Shown one piece after another: positions 9,398 to 18,980 of a DNA stretch of 64,000 nt. Each line of letters starts with the position of its first letter. The stretch's first letter is position 1. The DNA lies in the NCBI GenBank assembly GCA_016714125.1, contig JADJNX010000011.1, forward strand, positions 18,383 to 82,382. Direction: 5' to 3'. The DNA is from Ignavibacteriales bacterium (GTDB taxonomy: Bacteria > Bacteroidota > Ignavibacteria > Ignavibacteriales > Ignavibacteriaceae). The translations under genes were made by a program, and so were the position numbers. The notes beneath the pieces were generated by a model, which did not search any database, was not told where the DNA came from, and was given only the letters and a program-made list of their open reading frames with translations.

Positions 9398-10000
9398 TTA
9401 TCCCCTGCCAAGTTGAGCAAAGAACTTCAAAAGCTCTACTTTATTGGCTTTGGAAATATCCCTGCCCTTGATCGGAAAATCCTGGGTTGCCCTTGCAAGG
9501 GTCCGAAGATCAGTAACTTTCATGTCCATAAGTTGAGGATCTATAACAGATCTTGTTTTTGCCACTTTTTTGACCGGAGTTACCGGAGTTACCTCTGGTT
9601 TTAAAGTCAAGGGAATCACTTCCAGGTCCAAGGCTTTTTGAACCACCGGTTCGGGGCCAAAAGTTATCTCAACAGGTTTTTTCTCAATTTCCTGAGTTGG
9701 AGAAGTTTTGTCTTCTTCTTCAGAGGTTATTGACAAAATTTTATCAAGTTGAAGGTCGGGTCGTGGGATTACATGGGTTGAAACAAGCTCACCAACACGG
9801 GATGCAGCAGCCGCACCGGCTTCCACAGCAGTTTTCACTGCTCCGGTTTCACCGATAATCTGAACTGTAATCAACGCAGGATTTGTTTTTTCCCAACCAA
9901 TCAGTTTAACATTGGCGGCTTTGCACATGGCATCAGCCGCCTCAATTGCACCTACTAATCCTCTTGTCTCAACTAATCCTAAAGCCGGAAGCTGTTTCAA
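9398..10000 (-). CDS. BMC shell protein with C-terminal Rho_N/SAP-like tail
   Basis: A 200-residue protein. Residues 1-90 form one BMC (hexamer-type) domain with LGLVETRGLVGAIEAADAM and a C-terminal VSTHVIPRP, closely parallel to the neighbouring shell gene. Residues 90-150 are a linker rich in Glu, Pro and Thr. Residues 155-200 form a helical module (MKVTDLRTLAR and NKVELLKFFAQL) that resembles the Rho_N or SAP helix-extension-helix fold by eye. The most upstream start in frame is TTG at 10000, 12 bases after the stop of the previous shell gene; no ATG fits. Tailed BMC-H proteins such as PduK exist, but those tails usually bind a metal cluster, whereas this one has no cysteines. Confidence 0.82.
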   Translation of the reverse strand: MKQLPALGLVETRGLVGAIEAADAMCKAANVKLIGWEKTNPALITVQIIGETGAVKTAVEAGAAAASRVGELVSTHVIPRPDLQLDKILSITSEEEDKTSPTQEIEKKPVEITFGPEPVVQKALDLEVIPLTLKPEVTPVTPVKKVAKTRSVIDPQLMDMKVTDLRTLARATQDFPIKGRDISKANKVELLKFFAQLGRG

Positions 10001-10011
10001 TTGCCGCCCGC

Positions 10012-10293
10012 TTAGATGGATCTTTTAGGGATGATTAACTCAACATCACTATGTGGTCTTGGGATTACATGTACTGATACGAGCTCACCAACTCTTTGGG
10101 CAGCTGCAGCACCGGCATCTGTGGCAGCTTTAACAGCACCAACATCGCCACGCACCATTACTGTAACATATCCACCACCAATGGTTTCTTTTCCGATTAA
10201 TTCCACATTGGCTGCTTTAACCATTGCATCTGCTGCTTCGATTGCACCAATGAGACCTTTAGTTTCGATCATTCCTAAAGCATCTAATGCCAT
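10012..10293 (-). CDS. BMC hexameric shell protein (EutM/PduA/CcmK type)
   Basis: A 93-residue, single-domain BMC-H protein of canonical length. It shows MIETKGLIGAIEAADAM, the pore-lining segment GGGYVTVMVRGDVGAV, and the end VSVHVIPRPHSDVE. Such proteins form hexameric tiles of microcompartment shells. It is the first of a two-gene shell cassette. No EutN/CcmL vertex protein, trimer or obvious cargo enzyme with an encapsulation peptide is seen nearby. Confidence 0.93.
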   Translation of the reverse strand: MALDALGMIETKGLIGAIEAADAMVKAANVELIGKETIGGGYVTVMVRGDVGAVKAATDAGAAAAQRVGELVSVHVIPRPHSDVELIIPKRSI

Positions 10294-10367
10294 TATCTTC
10301 TCCGAAATTTATGTAAATTTAAACCTTAAAATAGTCAGTAGAAAATTAATAGTCAATTTAATTCTTA

Positions 10368-11489
10368 TTAATGTGGCAGTTCTACTGTAAAAAACATTGA
10401 AGTACCCTCTCCCGGGGTGCTTTTGAACCAAATTCTACCCCCTAATTTGTTTATAAACTCATTGCAGATGGTAAGTCCCAGCCCGGTACCCTCCTCCTTC
10501 GCTGTCCCTTTTTTAGTTATACCCCCCAGATGAAAGATCATTTTCTGTTGCTCTTCATCCATCCCTGTTCCAGAATCTTTTATTTCGATCTCTAAATCTG
10601 TTTCATTTTCTATTAAATTAATCTCAATATTGCCGTTCCAGTTGCTGAATTTTATGGCATTTGAAATGAGATTTCTGAGGACAATTCTCAAAATCTCTTC
10701 ATCAGAATAAACAATGGTTGTTTGTGTGTTGTCAAACTCTATGACAAGCTCCTTGGAAATAATTGAACCGTTTAATTCCTCACAAACTGAATTTATTATA
10801 CTTTCAACAATGAGTATCTCCTTTTTGATCACAAGATTGCCAGTTTGGCTTCTTGCCCAGTGGAGTAGATTGGATAAAAGCCCAAAGGTCGTCCGTGAGA
10901 CAGATTCGATCTGAGAAAGGAAATAGAACCTTTCTGTCTCAGGCATTGTGTTAATATCTTTTAGTAAAATATCAGAGAATGATATCAATACATTAAATTG
11001 ATTTCTAAGATCATGAGCAATAATAGAAAAAAGTTTGTCCTTAGTCGTGTTCAGTTCCCCCAGTATTCTGTTCATTTCCCTGATATTTTGTTCAGATTCC
11101 ATTCTTTCAGTAATATTTCTAAGTACAGTTAGAATTGAATTCTGTCCCTTAAAGTTGACCATGGAAAGTGACATTTCTACGGGAATTGATGTGCCATCCT
11201 TTTTTCTTAACAGACGGTTTGCCACAACTGAATCATGAGTTACTATCTCCTCAAGTTCTTCAAGACTGGAGATTTGATCATCAAAAAAAACTTCCGAAAA
11301 ATGTCTCCCAAGAATTTCATCTCTCGTGAATCCGGTTGTTGATATCCATACTTTGTTGATCTCAATCACTTTTCCAGTGTGACTGTCGATTATCATTATA
11401 TGATCAAGGAGTTCGTCAAATATCTCTTTGAAGGATCTAAAATCCTCTTGTACTTTGTTCAAGTCGGGTCCCATATTGGTTTTTTCCAT
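10368..11489 (-). CDS. PAS-domain sensor histidine kinase
   Basis: A PAS domain occupies about residues 20-140 (HSHTGKVIEINKVW-like start and NITER end). It is followed by a short coiled coil, a HisKA domain with the phosphoacceptor motif FSIIAHDLRNQ, and a HATPase domain with N-box NAIKF, DSGTGMDEEQ and GTGLGLTICNE. There is no transmembrane segment, so this is a cytoplasmic sensor. I start at ATG 11489, two bases after the LOG stop; an upstream in-frame TTG at 11495 is less likely. No response-regulator gene is adjacent. It precedes the BMC genes on the same strand. Confidence 0.88.
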   Translation of the reverse strand: MEKTNMGPDLNKVQEDFRSFKEIFDELLDHIMIIDSHTGKVIEINKVWISTTGFTRDEILGRHFSEVFFDDQISSLEELEEIVTHDSVVANRLLRKKDGTSIPVEMSLSMVNFKGQNSILTVLRNITERMESEQNIREMNRILGELNTTKDKLFSIIAHDLRNQFNVLISFSDILLKDINTMPETERFYFLSQIESVSRTTFGLLSNLLHWARSQTGNLVIKKEILIVESIINSVCEELNGSIISKELVIEFDNTQTTIVYSDEEILRIVLRNLISNAIKFSNWNGNIEINLIENETDLEIEIKDSGTGMDEEQQKMIFHLGGITKKGTAKEEGTGLGLTICNEFINKLGGRIWFKSTPGEGTSMFFTVELPH

Positions 11490-11491
11490 TC

Positions 11492-12073
11492 TCAAACGAG
11501 CGCTTTGTTTATATCTTCTTCAGACCAGATATGAGAATCAGAAATTGCACGATAAAGCTGGCTTGAGTTACTTATGATTGTAAACATCCTTAAATGATCA
11601 CTCCCAAGGAAATTCTCAGCAACAGTTACTTCCATAAATTCGACCCATTTGTCAAAAAATCCATTTGTATTAACAACAACTACCGGATTTATATACTGCC
11701 CCAACCTCTTCATTGTGAGAACCTGATAAAACTCTTCCATTGTGCCACTTCCCCCGGGAAGAACCACGATGGCATCACTTCCATCTATCATTTTTAATTT
11801 TCTTGTTTCCATATCCGCTGTGAGTTCAAGACTGTAAATATCATCACGACCCCATTCAAGACTCATCATAAACTCCGGAATCACACCAACAACTCTCCCA
11901 CCCATCTCCAGCGTACCATCAGAAACCGCTCCCATTAAACCATGCCTGCCCCCGCCATATACTAAAATATCATCATTCTCTGCGATTAAATTCCCCAGTT
12001 TCCGGGCGTCTTGTAAATATATTTCTTTCGATTTTGTGCTTGAAGCACAGAATACGGTTATTCTTTTATTCAT
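11492..12073 (-). CDS. LOG-family cytokinin riboside 5'-monophosphate phosphoribohydrolase
   Basis: A 193-residue protein of the LOG (TIGR00730) family, often misnamed lysine decarboxylase. The nucleotide-binding motif PGGSGTMEEFYQ and an upstream arginine-containing METRKLKM are both present. Family members release free nucleobase from nucleoside 5'-monophosphates; in bacteria the physiological substrate is usually unknown. It is the first gene of the 12.1-3.0 kb run. Confidence 0.88.
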   Translation of the reverse strand: MNKRITVFCASSTKSKEIYLQDARKLGNLIAENDDILVYGGGRHGLMGAVSDGTLEMGGRVVGVIPEFMMSLEWGRDDIYSLELTADMETRKLKMIDGSDAIVVLPGGSGTMEEFYQVLTMKRLGQYINPVVVVNTNGFFDKWVEFMEVTVAENFLGSDHLRMFTIISNSSQLYRAISDSHIWSEEDINKALV

Positions 12074-12224
12074 ATCTATTCATGGGTTTTTGATTGAATG
12101 TTATTGATCCTGGAATTTTAGTCAAGTTTGGCGCTTGAAATTTAGTGATAACCGACAATTGTATCTATCAAATTTTTATTTAATTTTGCAGGAACTGTTC
12201 TTAAGAATATAGAGTATAAACAGT

Positions 12225-12816
12225 ATGAAAACAACAAAGACACTCCTCGTATTGGCATTATTTTTAGCATTTTCTGTTCTTGCACAGTCATTGGTTAAAA
12301 GTAAAGCCGGAATTCTCGTTTCTTCCGGTGATAAACTGTTGAAACTGAAGTCGAACTCGGTATTAAAACCAGATGATAAATATCGGATTCTGCTCCAACC
12401 CGATTCGGGTGGCTATGGCTATTTTGTGATGCTCACAAATGATAAGGCTAAACTTCTTACAAACAGCAAAGCTTATAAAGACCAAATCCTGGCTTACCCA
12501 CCAAAAGGGAATTACGAAAATTTCAAAAAAAGGAGACTATGAGCTGGTCTTACTTTATTCAATAAACAAATTAGCTGACCTTGACAAACTTTTTAAGAAT
12601 AATCCGGAAGTTAAAGCCGAATCATTTAATAAAATATTTGGAGCTTTAAAAAAGAAGATTAAACAAAGTGTCTCAGATGACTCCCAGGTTAATATTAATA
12701 TAGCCGGTAATGTCAGAGGCGATCAAAATGTTCAAGACAAAGACTTCCTTAAAAAATTAAAACCTTTTGGGACTAAAGATGTCCTCATCTTGCAATATAA
12801 AATCAAGGTTAAATAA
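12225..12816 (+). CDS. Secreted DUF4384-like protein (one frameshift)
   Basis: The N-terminus is a signal peptide ending SVLAQ. The rest resembles DUF4384 (beta-rich, with a YRILLQPDSGGYGYFVML segment), which is often found in secreted or membrane sensor proteins. Two frames must be joined: the first ends after ENFKK and the second continues KGDYELVLLYS. The break coincides with a run of seven A at 12525-12531, and removing one A restores a continuous protein of about 196 residues. Family assignment is by eye only. The gene converges on the following histidine kinase. Confidence 0.65.
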
Positions 12817-12817
12817 T

Positions 12818-13938
12818 TTACAGCAGGCGGGGTATCTTTAAATAAAACTTGGAACCGTTTTTTTCGTTACTTTCAAAATAGAGATCTCCGCCATTTTTAA
12901 GCATAAATTCTTTTGATAGAATTAGCCCAAGTCCAGACCCTGACTCGCCATCGGTGCCGTCTCTTGACACTCTATAACCCAATCTGAACATCTTTTTTTG
13001 TCGTTCTTCGGATATTCCTACTCCACTATCGGCGACAAATATTATTATATATTCCTCCTCCAAAATGTAACCGATGTGAACCACTCCCCCTTTTGGTGTG
13101 AACTTCAGAGCATTAGTTACTACATTTCTAAAAACTGTGTCTATCATATTTGCATCTGCAAATACTTCAAGTTTCCTTTTGTTGAATTAACCAGATTTAT
13201 CTCTTTTTTTAAAATCATCGATTCACACAATTTGAGAACCCTTTTTATTGTCTCTTCCATATCAAACGGAACGGGCTCAAACTCCATATTTCCGGTTCTG
13301 AGTTTGCTCCATGCCAACAGATTTTCGATAAGATTATAAACATGCTGAGCTGATTCATACATTCTTAAGGAAAAATCGCCAAGGTCATCCTTCGTAATCT
13401 CGTCATAATATTTGGCAATATACTCTGAAAATCCAAGGAACCCGGTAAAAGGATTTTTTAAATCGTGAGCAATGATTGCAAAAAACTTATCTTTTGCAAC
13501 ATTTTGTTCCTCGAGCTCAATAATCCGATTTTGAATCTCAGTTAACTCATCACCACTTGAATTTAATTTTTGTATTGTGAGTACTCTTCGGTAAAGGTCG
13601 AGTCTTTTTTCGACACTTGTATTATCAGATGGGAACACAAGATGGTCGGAGCACAATTCCTTTGTTCTTCCACCTAATAATTTAAACGACGCCAGTGATG
13701 ATACTACTACCAAAAACCTTTTACCTTCAGCTTTTCCACCTAAATAGTCAACAGCTCCTTCAAGTTTTTTTGAATCATTTGGGGAGAAAAGAAAAATTAT
13801 TGTCGCCCCCCCGGATTCAACGTCATGTAATCCGGAATACGAATAGGTTTTGTAAGAAAATGTTGAAGGATCAAGCAACTTTCCAAACAGACTTAAGTCG
13901 ATCATATCCTCGCCGATCAAGGCTACGGACAATTTCAT
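12818..13938 (-). CDS. Histidine kinase with receiver-like N-terminus (one frameshift)
   Basis: Reconstructed from two frames. Residues 1-120 resemble a degenerate response-receiver fold (SVALIGEDMID start) without a clear phosphoacceptor aspartate. A coiled-coil linker follows, then HisKA with FFAIIAHDLKNPF. The HATPase N-box and GSGLGLILSKEF lie in the second frame. The break is at the four-A run (minus strand) at 13177-13180. Adding one A gives a continuous join through EVFADANMIDTVFRN. It is a soluble orphan kinase whose HisKA region parallels that of the PAS kinase at 10.4-11.5 kb. Confidence 0.8.
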
Positions 13939-14311
13939 TCCTGGTTCCGGTGTAGTCTAATTAACATGAAGTTTTTTGGGTTTCATTTAAAATTCTATTT
14001 ATTCAAACTATAAAATAAGTAAATCCTGAATATTTCCTTTATGTGGATTTTTATTATTCAAAAAGTAACCACAACACCATTTTTCCTTTTCTTATTCAGA
14101 TATCTTAAAGACCTCTCATCTTAAAATCGTGTATTGTTTTGAGACATTTTTTATATTAAAATCTCACAATGAGAATAATTTCTCAAAAATAACTGCATTT
14201 AAGGCTTTTGTTATGGTACGATTATTGCAGCATAGAGAATGTTAGACGAATTGAAATTCATTTTAAACGATATTGACTTTTAATGCGTCAGGTTTAATAA
14301 ATGGAGAAGTC
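13939..14311. other. Intergenic region upstream of beta-helix surface protein
   Basis: A roughly 370-base divergent gap between the histidine kinase and the plus-strand surface-protein gene. It is A+T-rich and has no ORF on either strand. The only element I can name is a sigma-54-type site near its right end. Confidence 0.5.
14214..14229 (+). promoter_or_regulatory. Sigma-54-type promoter
   Basis: TGGTACGATTATTGCA matches the sigma-54 (RpoN) consensus TGGCACG-N4-TTGCA, with the invariant GG and GC dinucleotides separated by exactly ten bases. It lies 82 bases before the ATG of the T9SS surface protein at 14312. Confidence 0.65.
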
Positions 14312-17300
14312 ATGCAATTTAAGTGCATTATCTTTATAATGTTTTTAGCAGGCACTATCTTCGCACAGAATACACTTTATGTGTCTTCAAGCGGAAGCAA
14401 CACGCCGCCTTACTCCTCCTGGGGAACTGCGGCTACAACCATCCAAACGGCAATCACCGCCTCGGCTACAGGTGATATTATCAATGTCGATGATGGCACC
14501 TTCACTTTAACAACAAAAATAACTATTTCCAAGGGAGTAACCCTCCGTAGTCGCAATGGTTATTTAAATACAACTATAAACGGCAATAATGTAGTACAAT
14601 GTCTCTACATCAATCATGCATCGGCTATTGTTGAAGGATTCACAATTGCAAACGGATACAATCCGGGTGGTTTTGGTGGAGGCGCAAATATTGTCACCGG
14701 TGGCACGATCCGCAACTGTTTGATCAGAAACAACCAGGCCCGTGACGGTGGCGGTGTGGCTATCGACAACAGTGGTATGGTGGAAAACTGTGTGGTACGC
14801 AATAACAGTGCTGACAACAACTCTGGTAGTGGATATGGTGGAGGTGTGAGAATGCTCAGTGGCGGAATTACACGTGGTTGCCTCGTATATGACAATGTTT
14901 CTGTTCAATATGGTGGTGGTATAAATATTTGGAATGCAGGACTGATTCAGAATTGCACCATAGTATTTAACACCGCACCTGATGGCGCCGGTGTTAGATG
15001 TCGCAGTGCTTCAGTTATGGAGAACAGCATCATCTATAATAATGTTGGAGCAAACTGGACAGTTTCAGGTTCCGGACAAACTTTTGGAACAAATCTGACC
15101 ACTCCAGCTACCCCGTCAGGAACCACCATAACAACCGCCCCCCAGTTCTTAAATGCGCCGGGTGATAACTTTAGAATCCTGCAAACTTCTCCCGCAGTTG
15201 ATGTTGGAGTTTTTAATGCTTTCATGACCGGAACATTCGATCTCGACGGTAATAACAGGATATTTAACTCAGCCGTTGATCTTGGTGCTTACGAGTTCAC
15301 TACAGCAATCCCGGTTCTTTCGTCTCCTGCTGATGGAGCAACAGGTGTTTCGATTGATATCGACCTTACCTGGGGTGCTGTTTCCCTTGCAAGCAGTTAC
15401 AACTTACAACTTTCAACAGATCCAACTTTCCCGGTTGGTAACAGGCTTGTTGTGAATGTCCTCAACCCCACTCATCGTATCCGGGCACTGAACAGTACCA
15501 AATATTATTGGCGGGTTCAAACTGTATATGATGGCGGAGTAACTTCTGCTTACTCGGCAACTTGGAATTTTACTTCAGTTCGAGAATATGTAACAGTTCA
15601 AGGATGGCCTGTTGGTGGAGCGACAGTTTACACCAGAACTCCCGCTTTAAGCTGGTTTCATAATACGTCGGTCCCCTCTTTATTATACGATGTTTATTAC
15701 AGCCCAAATGCAAATCTGTCAGGTGGTTCGTTTATCAATAATTTGACTGGCAAAACTGTAACTCTTCCCACTCTGCAACCTGGCACAACATATTATTGGT
15801 TCATTCGGACAAAATTGACTTCAGGTGTTGTAACTTCCTACTCACCAATAGAAAGTTTTGTTGTGGAGAATAATACTTTGCAACCGTTGGTTCCCCAAAT
15901 ATCTTATCCATTTGGTGGTGAAACTATTTACACACCAAATGTGAATTTAAATTGGTGGGTAAATGGTGCAAGTACCGGTTTCACCTACGAACTGGAAATC
16001 CGTCAGACTAATTCATTCACAGGAACTCCAACTGTAACAGGACTGACAGGTCAAAGTTATTCTCTGGCTCTTCTCCCGGGTACGAACTATTATTGGAAAG
16101 TAAGATCAAGACTCGGATCTCAGACTTCCGGTTGGTCGACGTTGGGTACTTTTCTTACCCCGGCGGTTAGTTTACCACTAAAACCTGTTGCCTCATGGCC
16201 TTCAGGAGGTAATACCGTTTACACTGTTAACCCTACTTTTTATTGGTATGTTAATGGTGTCAGCACGGGGTTATCATTTAATGGTCAAGTGAGCACTACA
16301 GTCGATATGCAGAATCCGCAGACCTTCGCTTCAAATGCAAATTATCATTCTGGAGTTACACTTCAACCTTCAACTACATATTACTGGAGAATCCGATCAG
16401 TTTCACCAACTGTAAATTCTGAATGGTCCGACATTGTTTCTTTTAGAACATATGATATTCCTTCAAGTTTTGTCCTTGTTCCGGTAGCTTCCTGGCCTGT
16501 AGGCGGAACAACCGTTTATTCACCAACGCAATCGCTGTATTGGTATTTAAATGCTGTGCCTGCAAACGGAACCTTGTTTGATGTTGAATTCAGAAGTGGA
16601 GCTCTAGTCGGCACACCTACTGATGTCAATATAAATGCGAGATACTTGACTAAAACTTTGGAACCTGGTAAAACTTACAATTGGCAGGTAAGGTCAAAAT
16701 CTGGAGCTCTGGTGTCATCATGGTCTAATCAAGGATCATTTACAACAATCTCAGGAGGGTCAAATGTTGCAGCCCCTGTTGCAGGATGGCCAATTGGCAA
16801 CACTTTGATCTATTCTACAACGCAATCGCTAAGTTGGTATCTGAACGGACCTTCAACAGGTTTGAGTTACCAACTGGTCTATTCAACAAATTCTGGATTT
16901 AACAATGCAACCACAATCAGTAATCTGGCAACAACAAGCTACACTCTCACTGGTTTATCGTATGGATCAACAATTTACTGGAAAGTCCGTTCGACTGACG
17001 GTGTTACCTACTCAGCCTTCACATACCCGATTGGATCGTTTACAGTCTATAATCCGGCAAACCTATACTCACCATTGGTGGGTGGGCCCGCTGGTGGTGT
17101 AGCAGTTTCACCAATTAACACTTCGATTTCATGGGCTGTCCCCGCATCTGTGGGAGTCAACACCTATGAATTGGTTTATTCTGAAAATCAAAATTTTTCG
17201 AATTCACAAGTGATAAGCGGAATAACATCCAATAGTGCTTCGATACCTGAATTATCAGCCGGAAAGACCTATTTTTGGAGAGTCAGAAGTACAGATGGTA

Positions 17301-17647
17301 CCGGAAATTATTCCGATTTCTCCGGTGTTGGTGATTTTGTTACAGAAGGGGTTACGAGTGTCAAACCGGAAAATTCTGTTCCAAGCGAGTTCAGCCTTGG
17401 GCAAAACTATCCAAACCCATTCAATCCTTCAACCAGGTTCAATTTTGCACTTCCTGCAGATATGAATGTTAAACTCTTTGTTTATAACACACTTGGTGAA
17501 AAAGTTGCTGAGATAATAAATGGACAAATGACCGCAGGCAATTACTCCATCGATTTTAGTGGTGCCTCACTTCCAAGTGGAATTTATTTCTACAGGATTG
17601 AAGCCGGTTCAAATGTCGCGGTTCGTAAAATGATACTGCTAAAGTAA
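14312..17647 (+). CDS. Secreted beta-helix/FN3 surface protein with T9SS sorting domain
   Basis: About 1111 residues. I chose the ATG at 14312 because it has a GGAGAAG ribosome-binding site and opens a signal peptide ending TIFAQ; an in-frame upstream start at 14273 adds no signal. Residues 20-330 show the short turn-rich repeats of a right-handed parallel beta-helix (GGGVAIDNSG-type coils, choice-of-anchor Q style). Then come about seven FN3-like modules, each with a YYW(R/K)VR-type strand. The last 80 residues are a type A sorting domain (QNYPNPFNPST to VAVRKMILLK). It is probably exported by T9SS and anchored to the cell surface as an adhesin or polysaccharide-binding protein. No catalytic residues are evident. 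Confidence 0.85.
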   Translation: MQFKCIIFIMFLAGTIFAQNTLYVSSSGSNTPPYSSWGTAATTIQTAITASATGDIINVDDGTFTLTTKITISKGVTLRSRNGYLNTTINGNNVVQCLYINHASAIVEGFTIANGYNPGGFGGGANIVTGGTIRNCLIRNNQARDGGGVAIDNSGMVENCVVRNNSADNNSGSGYGGGVRMLSGGITRGCLVYDNVSVQYGGGINIWNAGLIQNCTIVFNTAPDGAGVRCRSASVMENSIIYNNVGANWTVSGSGQTFGTNLTTPATPSGTTITTAPQFLNAPGDNFRILQTSPAVDVGVFNAFMTGTFDLDGNNRIFNSAVDLGAYEFTTAIPVLSSPADGATGVSIDIDLTWGAVSLASSYNLQLSTDPTFPVGNRLVVNVLNPTHRIRALNSTKYYWRVQTVYDGGVTSAYSATWNFTSVREYVTVQGWPVGGATVYTRTPALSWFHNTSVPSLLYDVYYSPNANLSGGSFINNLTGKTVTLPTLQPGTTYYWFIRTKLTSGVVTSYSPIESFVVENNTLQPLVPQISYPFGGETIYTPNVNLNWWVNGASTGFTYELEIRQTNSFTGTPTVTGLTGQSYSLALLPGTNYYWKVRSRLGSQTSGWSTLGTFLTPAVSLPLKPVASWPSGGNTVYTVNPTFYWYVNGVSTGLSFNGQVSTTVDMQNPQTFASNANYHSGVTLQPSTTYYWRIRSVSPTVNSEWSDIVSFRTYDIPSSFVLVPVASWPVGGTTVYSPTQSLYWYLNAVPANGTLFDVEFRSGALVGTPTDVNINARYLTKTLEPGKTYNWQVRSKSGALVSSWSNQGSFTTISGGSNVAAPVAGWPIGNTLIYSTTQSLSWYLNGPSTGLSYQLVYSTNSGFNNATTISNLATTSYTLTGLSYGSTIYWKVRSTDGVTYSAFTYPIGSFTVYNPANLYSPLVGGPAGGVAVSPINTSISWAVPASVGVNTYELVYSENQNFSNSQVISGITSNSASIPELSAGKTYFWRVRSTDGTGNYSDFSGVGDFVTEGVTSVKPENSVPSEFSLGQNYPNPFNPSTRFNFALPADMNVKLFVYNTLGEKVAEIINGQMTAGNYSIDFSGASLPSGIYFYRIEAGSNVAVRKMILLK

Positions 17648-17674
17648 TCTCTATTTAATTAAAGCTATAAAACC

Positions 17675-17707
17675 AAAAGCCCCGAAGCGACGCTCCGGGG
17701 CTTTTTA
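17675..17707 (+). terminator. Rho-independent terminator after beta-helix protein
   Basis: The inverted repeat AAAAGCCCCG / CGGGGCTTTT, with a short loop and a following T-tract, begins 27 bases after the stop codon at 17647. Confidence 0.85.
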
Positions 17708-17779
17708 ATATTCAGACAATCCTGGTTGAGATTAATCCAAGCACGAATGGATGTTTTAATTTAAGAGCCATTTAAAACC

Positions 17780-17825
17780 AAAAACCCTGCAACTATTTAC
17801 ATAATAAAAAGTTACAAGGTTTTTT
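17780..17825. terminator. Hairpin next to tRNA-Ala, possible terminator
   Basis: The arms AAAAACCCTGCAAC and GTTACAAGGTTTTT pair with two mismatches or wobbles. On the minus strand the structure lies just after the tRNA 3' end and finishes in a T-run, so it would terminate the tRNA transcript. Confidence 0.55.
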
Positions 17826-17828
17826 TTG

Positions 17829-17901
<73 letters not shown>

Positions 17902-17950
17902 CGATTTTAGACTGCAAATATAATGATTTTCTGAATATTACAAAAGTATT

Positions 17951-18980
17951 CTACTCGGCGACCATTACAATTTCTCGATTTTTTTTCAATCGCCACATTA
18001 GTGCCACCCCTATCATCGATAAAATAAAACATGCAATCCACATCATTTTTGATCCAAAACCCTCCATCATAAATGCGCCGGCAGCAGGACCAATGAATAA
18101 TGAAATGTTGAATACAAGCTGGAGAAACCCCATATACATCCCTTTTGCACTCGAAGGAGCTAATTCTGCAAGATAATTCGCCGATGCGGGAGAAAAAATC
18201 ATCTCTCCAAAAGTAAGAATCACCATACATATTATTAGTGTGGGGACTGTGGTGGAAAAAGCAAACAAACCAAAACCTATCCCTGTAAGCACCCCACCAA
18301 CACTCAACAATTTTCGATCATCCCACTCAGACAAGGCATTATTTATTGGAACTTCCAGAAAAATCACCATCATGGTATTAACAAGAAATAAAACTCCGAT
18401 AAAAGGTTCGGGCATACGTAATTCGTTTACGACATAGAGGGAAACGGTACTTAGTTGCGAAAAGAAGACAATATAAACTGGTGAAAGAGCTATCACATAA
18501 TATATAAGTCGCCTGTCTTTAAATGGACTGGTTTTTACCGAAACTTCGACTTTTACACTTTGGGCAGCAGAGCGTTGCCAAATTTGCCGGTCGAAAACCC
18601 TCACTAACCCATGATAACACCGTGGTTAATACGATTATCATCCAAAATTCATCAAAAAAGGGAAAAAGGAAAAGAACACCAGCACTTAGTAACAGTGAAA
18701 GTTTCATGAGGGGTAAATTGCCAAAACGGTCTGCAAGCTTGCCAACCACGGGGCCTGCTGCAAGGGATCCTATCCCATAAGCTGAGAGAACATAACCTGC
18801 ATATTCAATGCTGTAACCCTGATATTTGGTGAGGTAAATCGCAAGAAATGTGAGAAACATCGAACCGGCGCGATTGATAAATGTGGCAAATGAAACCGCC
18901 CACATGCTTTTTGGCATAACAGCGAGCGACTGCCACGGATTTATCTTACGAATTACGGGTTTTAATTTTTTAGAGACCAA
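17951..18980 (-). pseudogene. MFS transporter, internally deleted
   Basis: The N-terminal frame (18980 down to about 18576) holds transmembrane helices 1-4, including GKLADRFG between TM2 and TM3 and the family motif EGFRPANLA in TM4. The second frame resumes at about 18559 with the cytoplasmic loop SVKVEVSVKT and helices 7-12 (VLTGIGFGLFAFST, FGEMIFSPASANYL). Helices 5-6, normally about 60-70 residues, are missing at the join, and the frame changes there. Total coding length is about 340 residues against the usual 400. No single-base correction restores it, so this is either a genuine deletion or an assembly collapse. It resembles MdtG/YfcJ-type drug or metabolite exporters; the substrate is unknown. 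Its start overlaps the end of the M28 peptidase gene. Confidence 0.75.

Noticed and set aside
3006..12073. Full microcompartment operon with glcD/glcF as cargo
   Set aside because: GlcD and GlcF show no visible encapsulation peptide, and the YbbR, tmk, protease and zinc-ribbon genes lie between them and the shell genes.
13144..13147. Four-base ATGA overlap that could make two separate kinase genes
   Set aside because: One added A at 13177-13180 gives one complete histidine kinase with HisKA and HATPase; a separate short HATPase gene is less likely.
14564..15225. Minus-strand ORFs under the beta-helix gene
   Set aside because: Codon-repeat shadows of the Gly/Asn-rich beta-helix sequence; no family resemblance.
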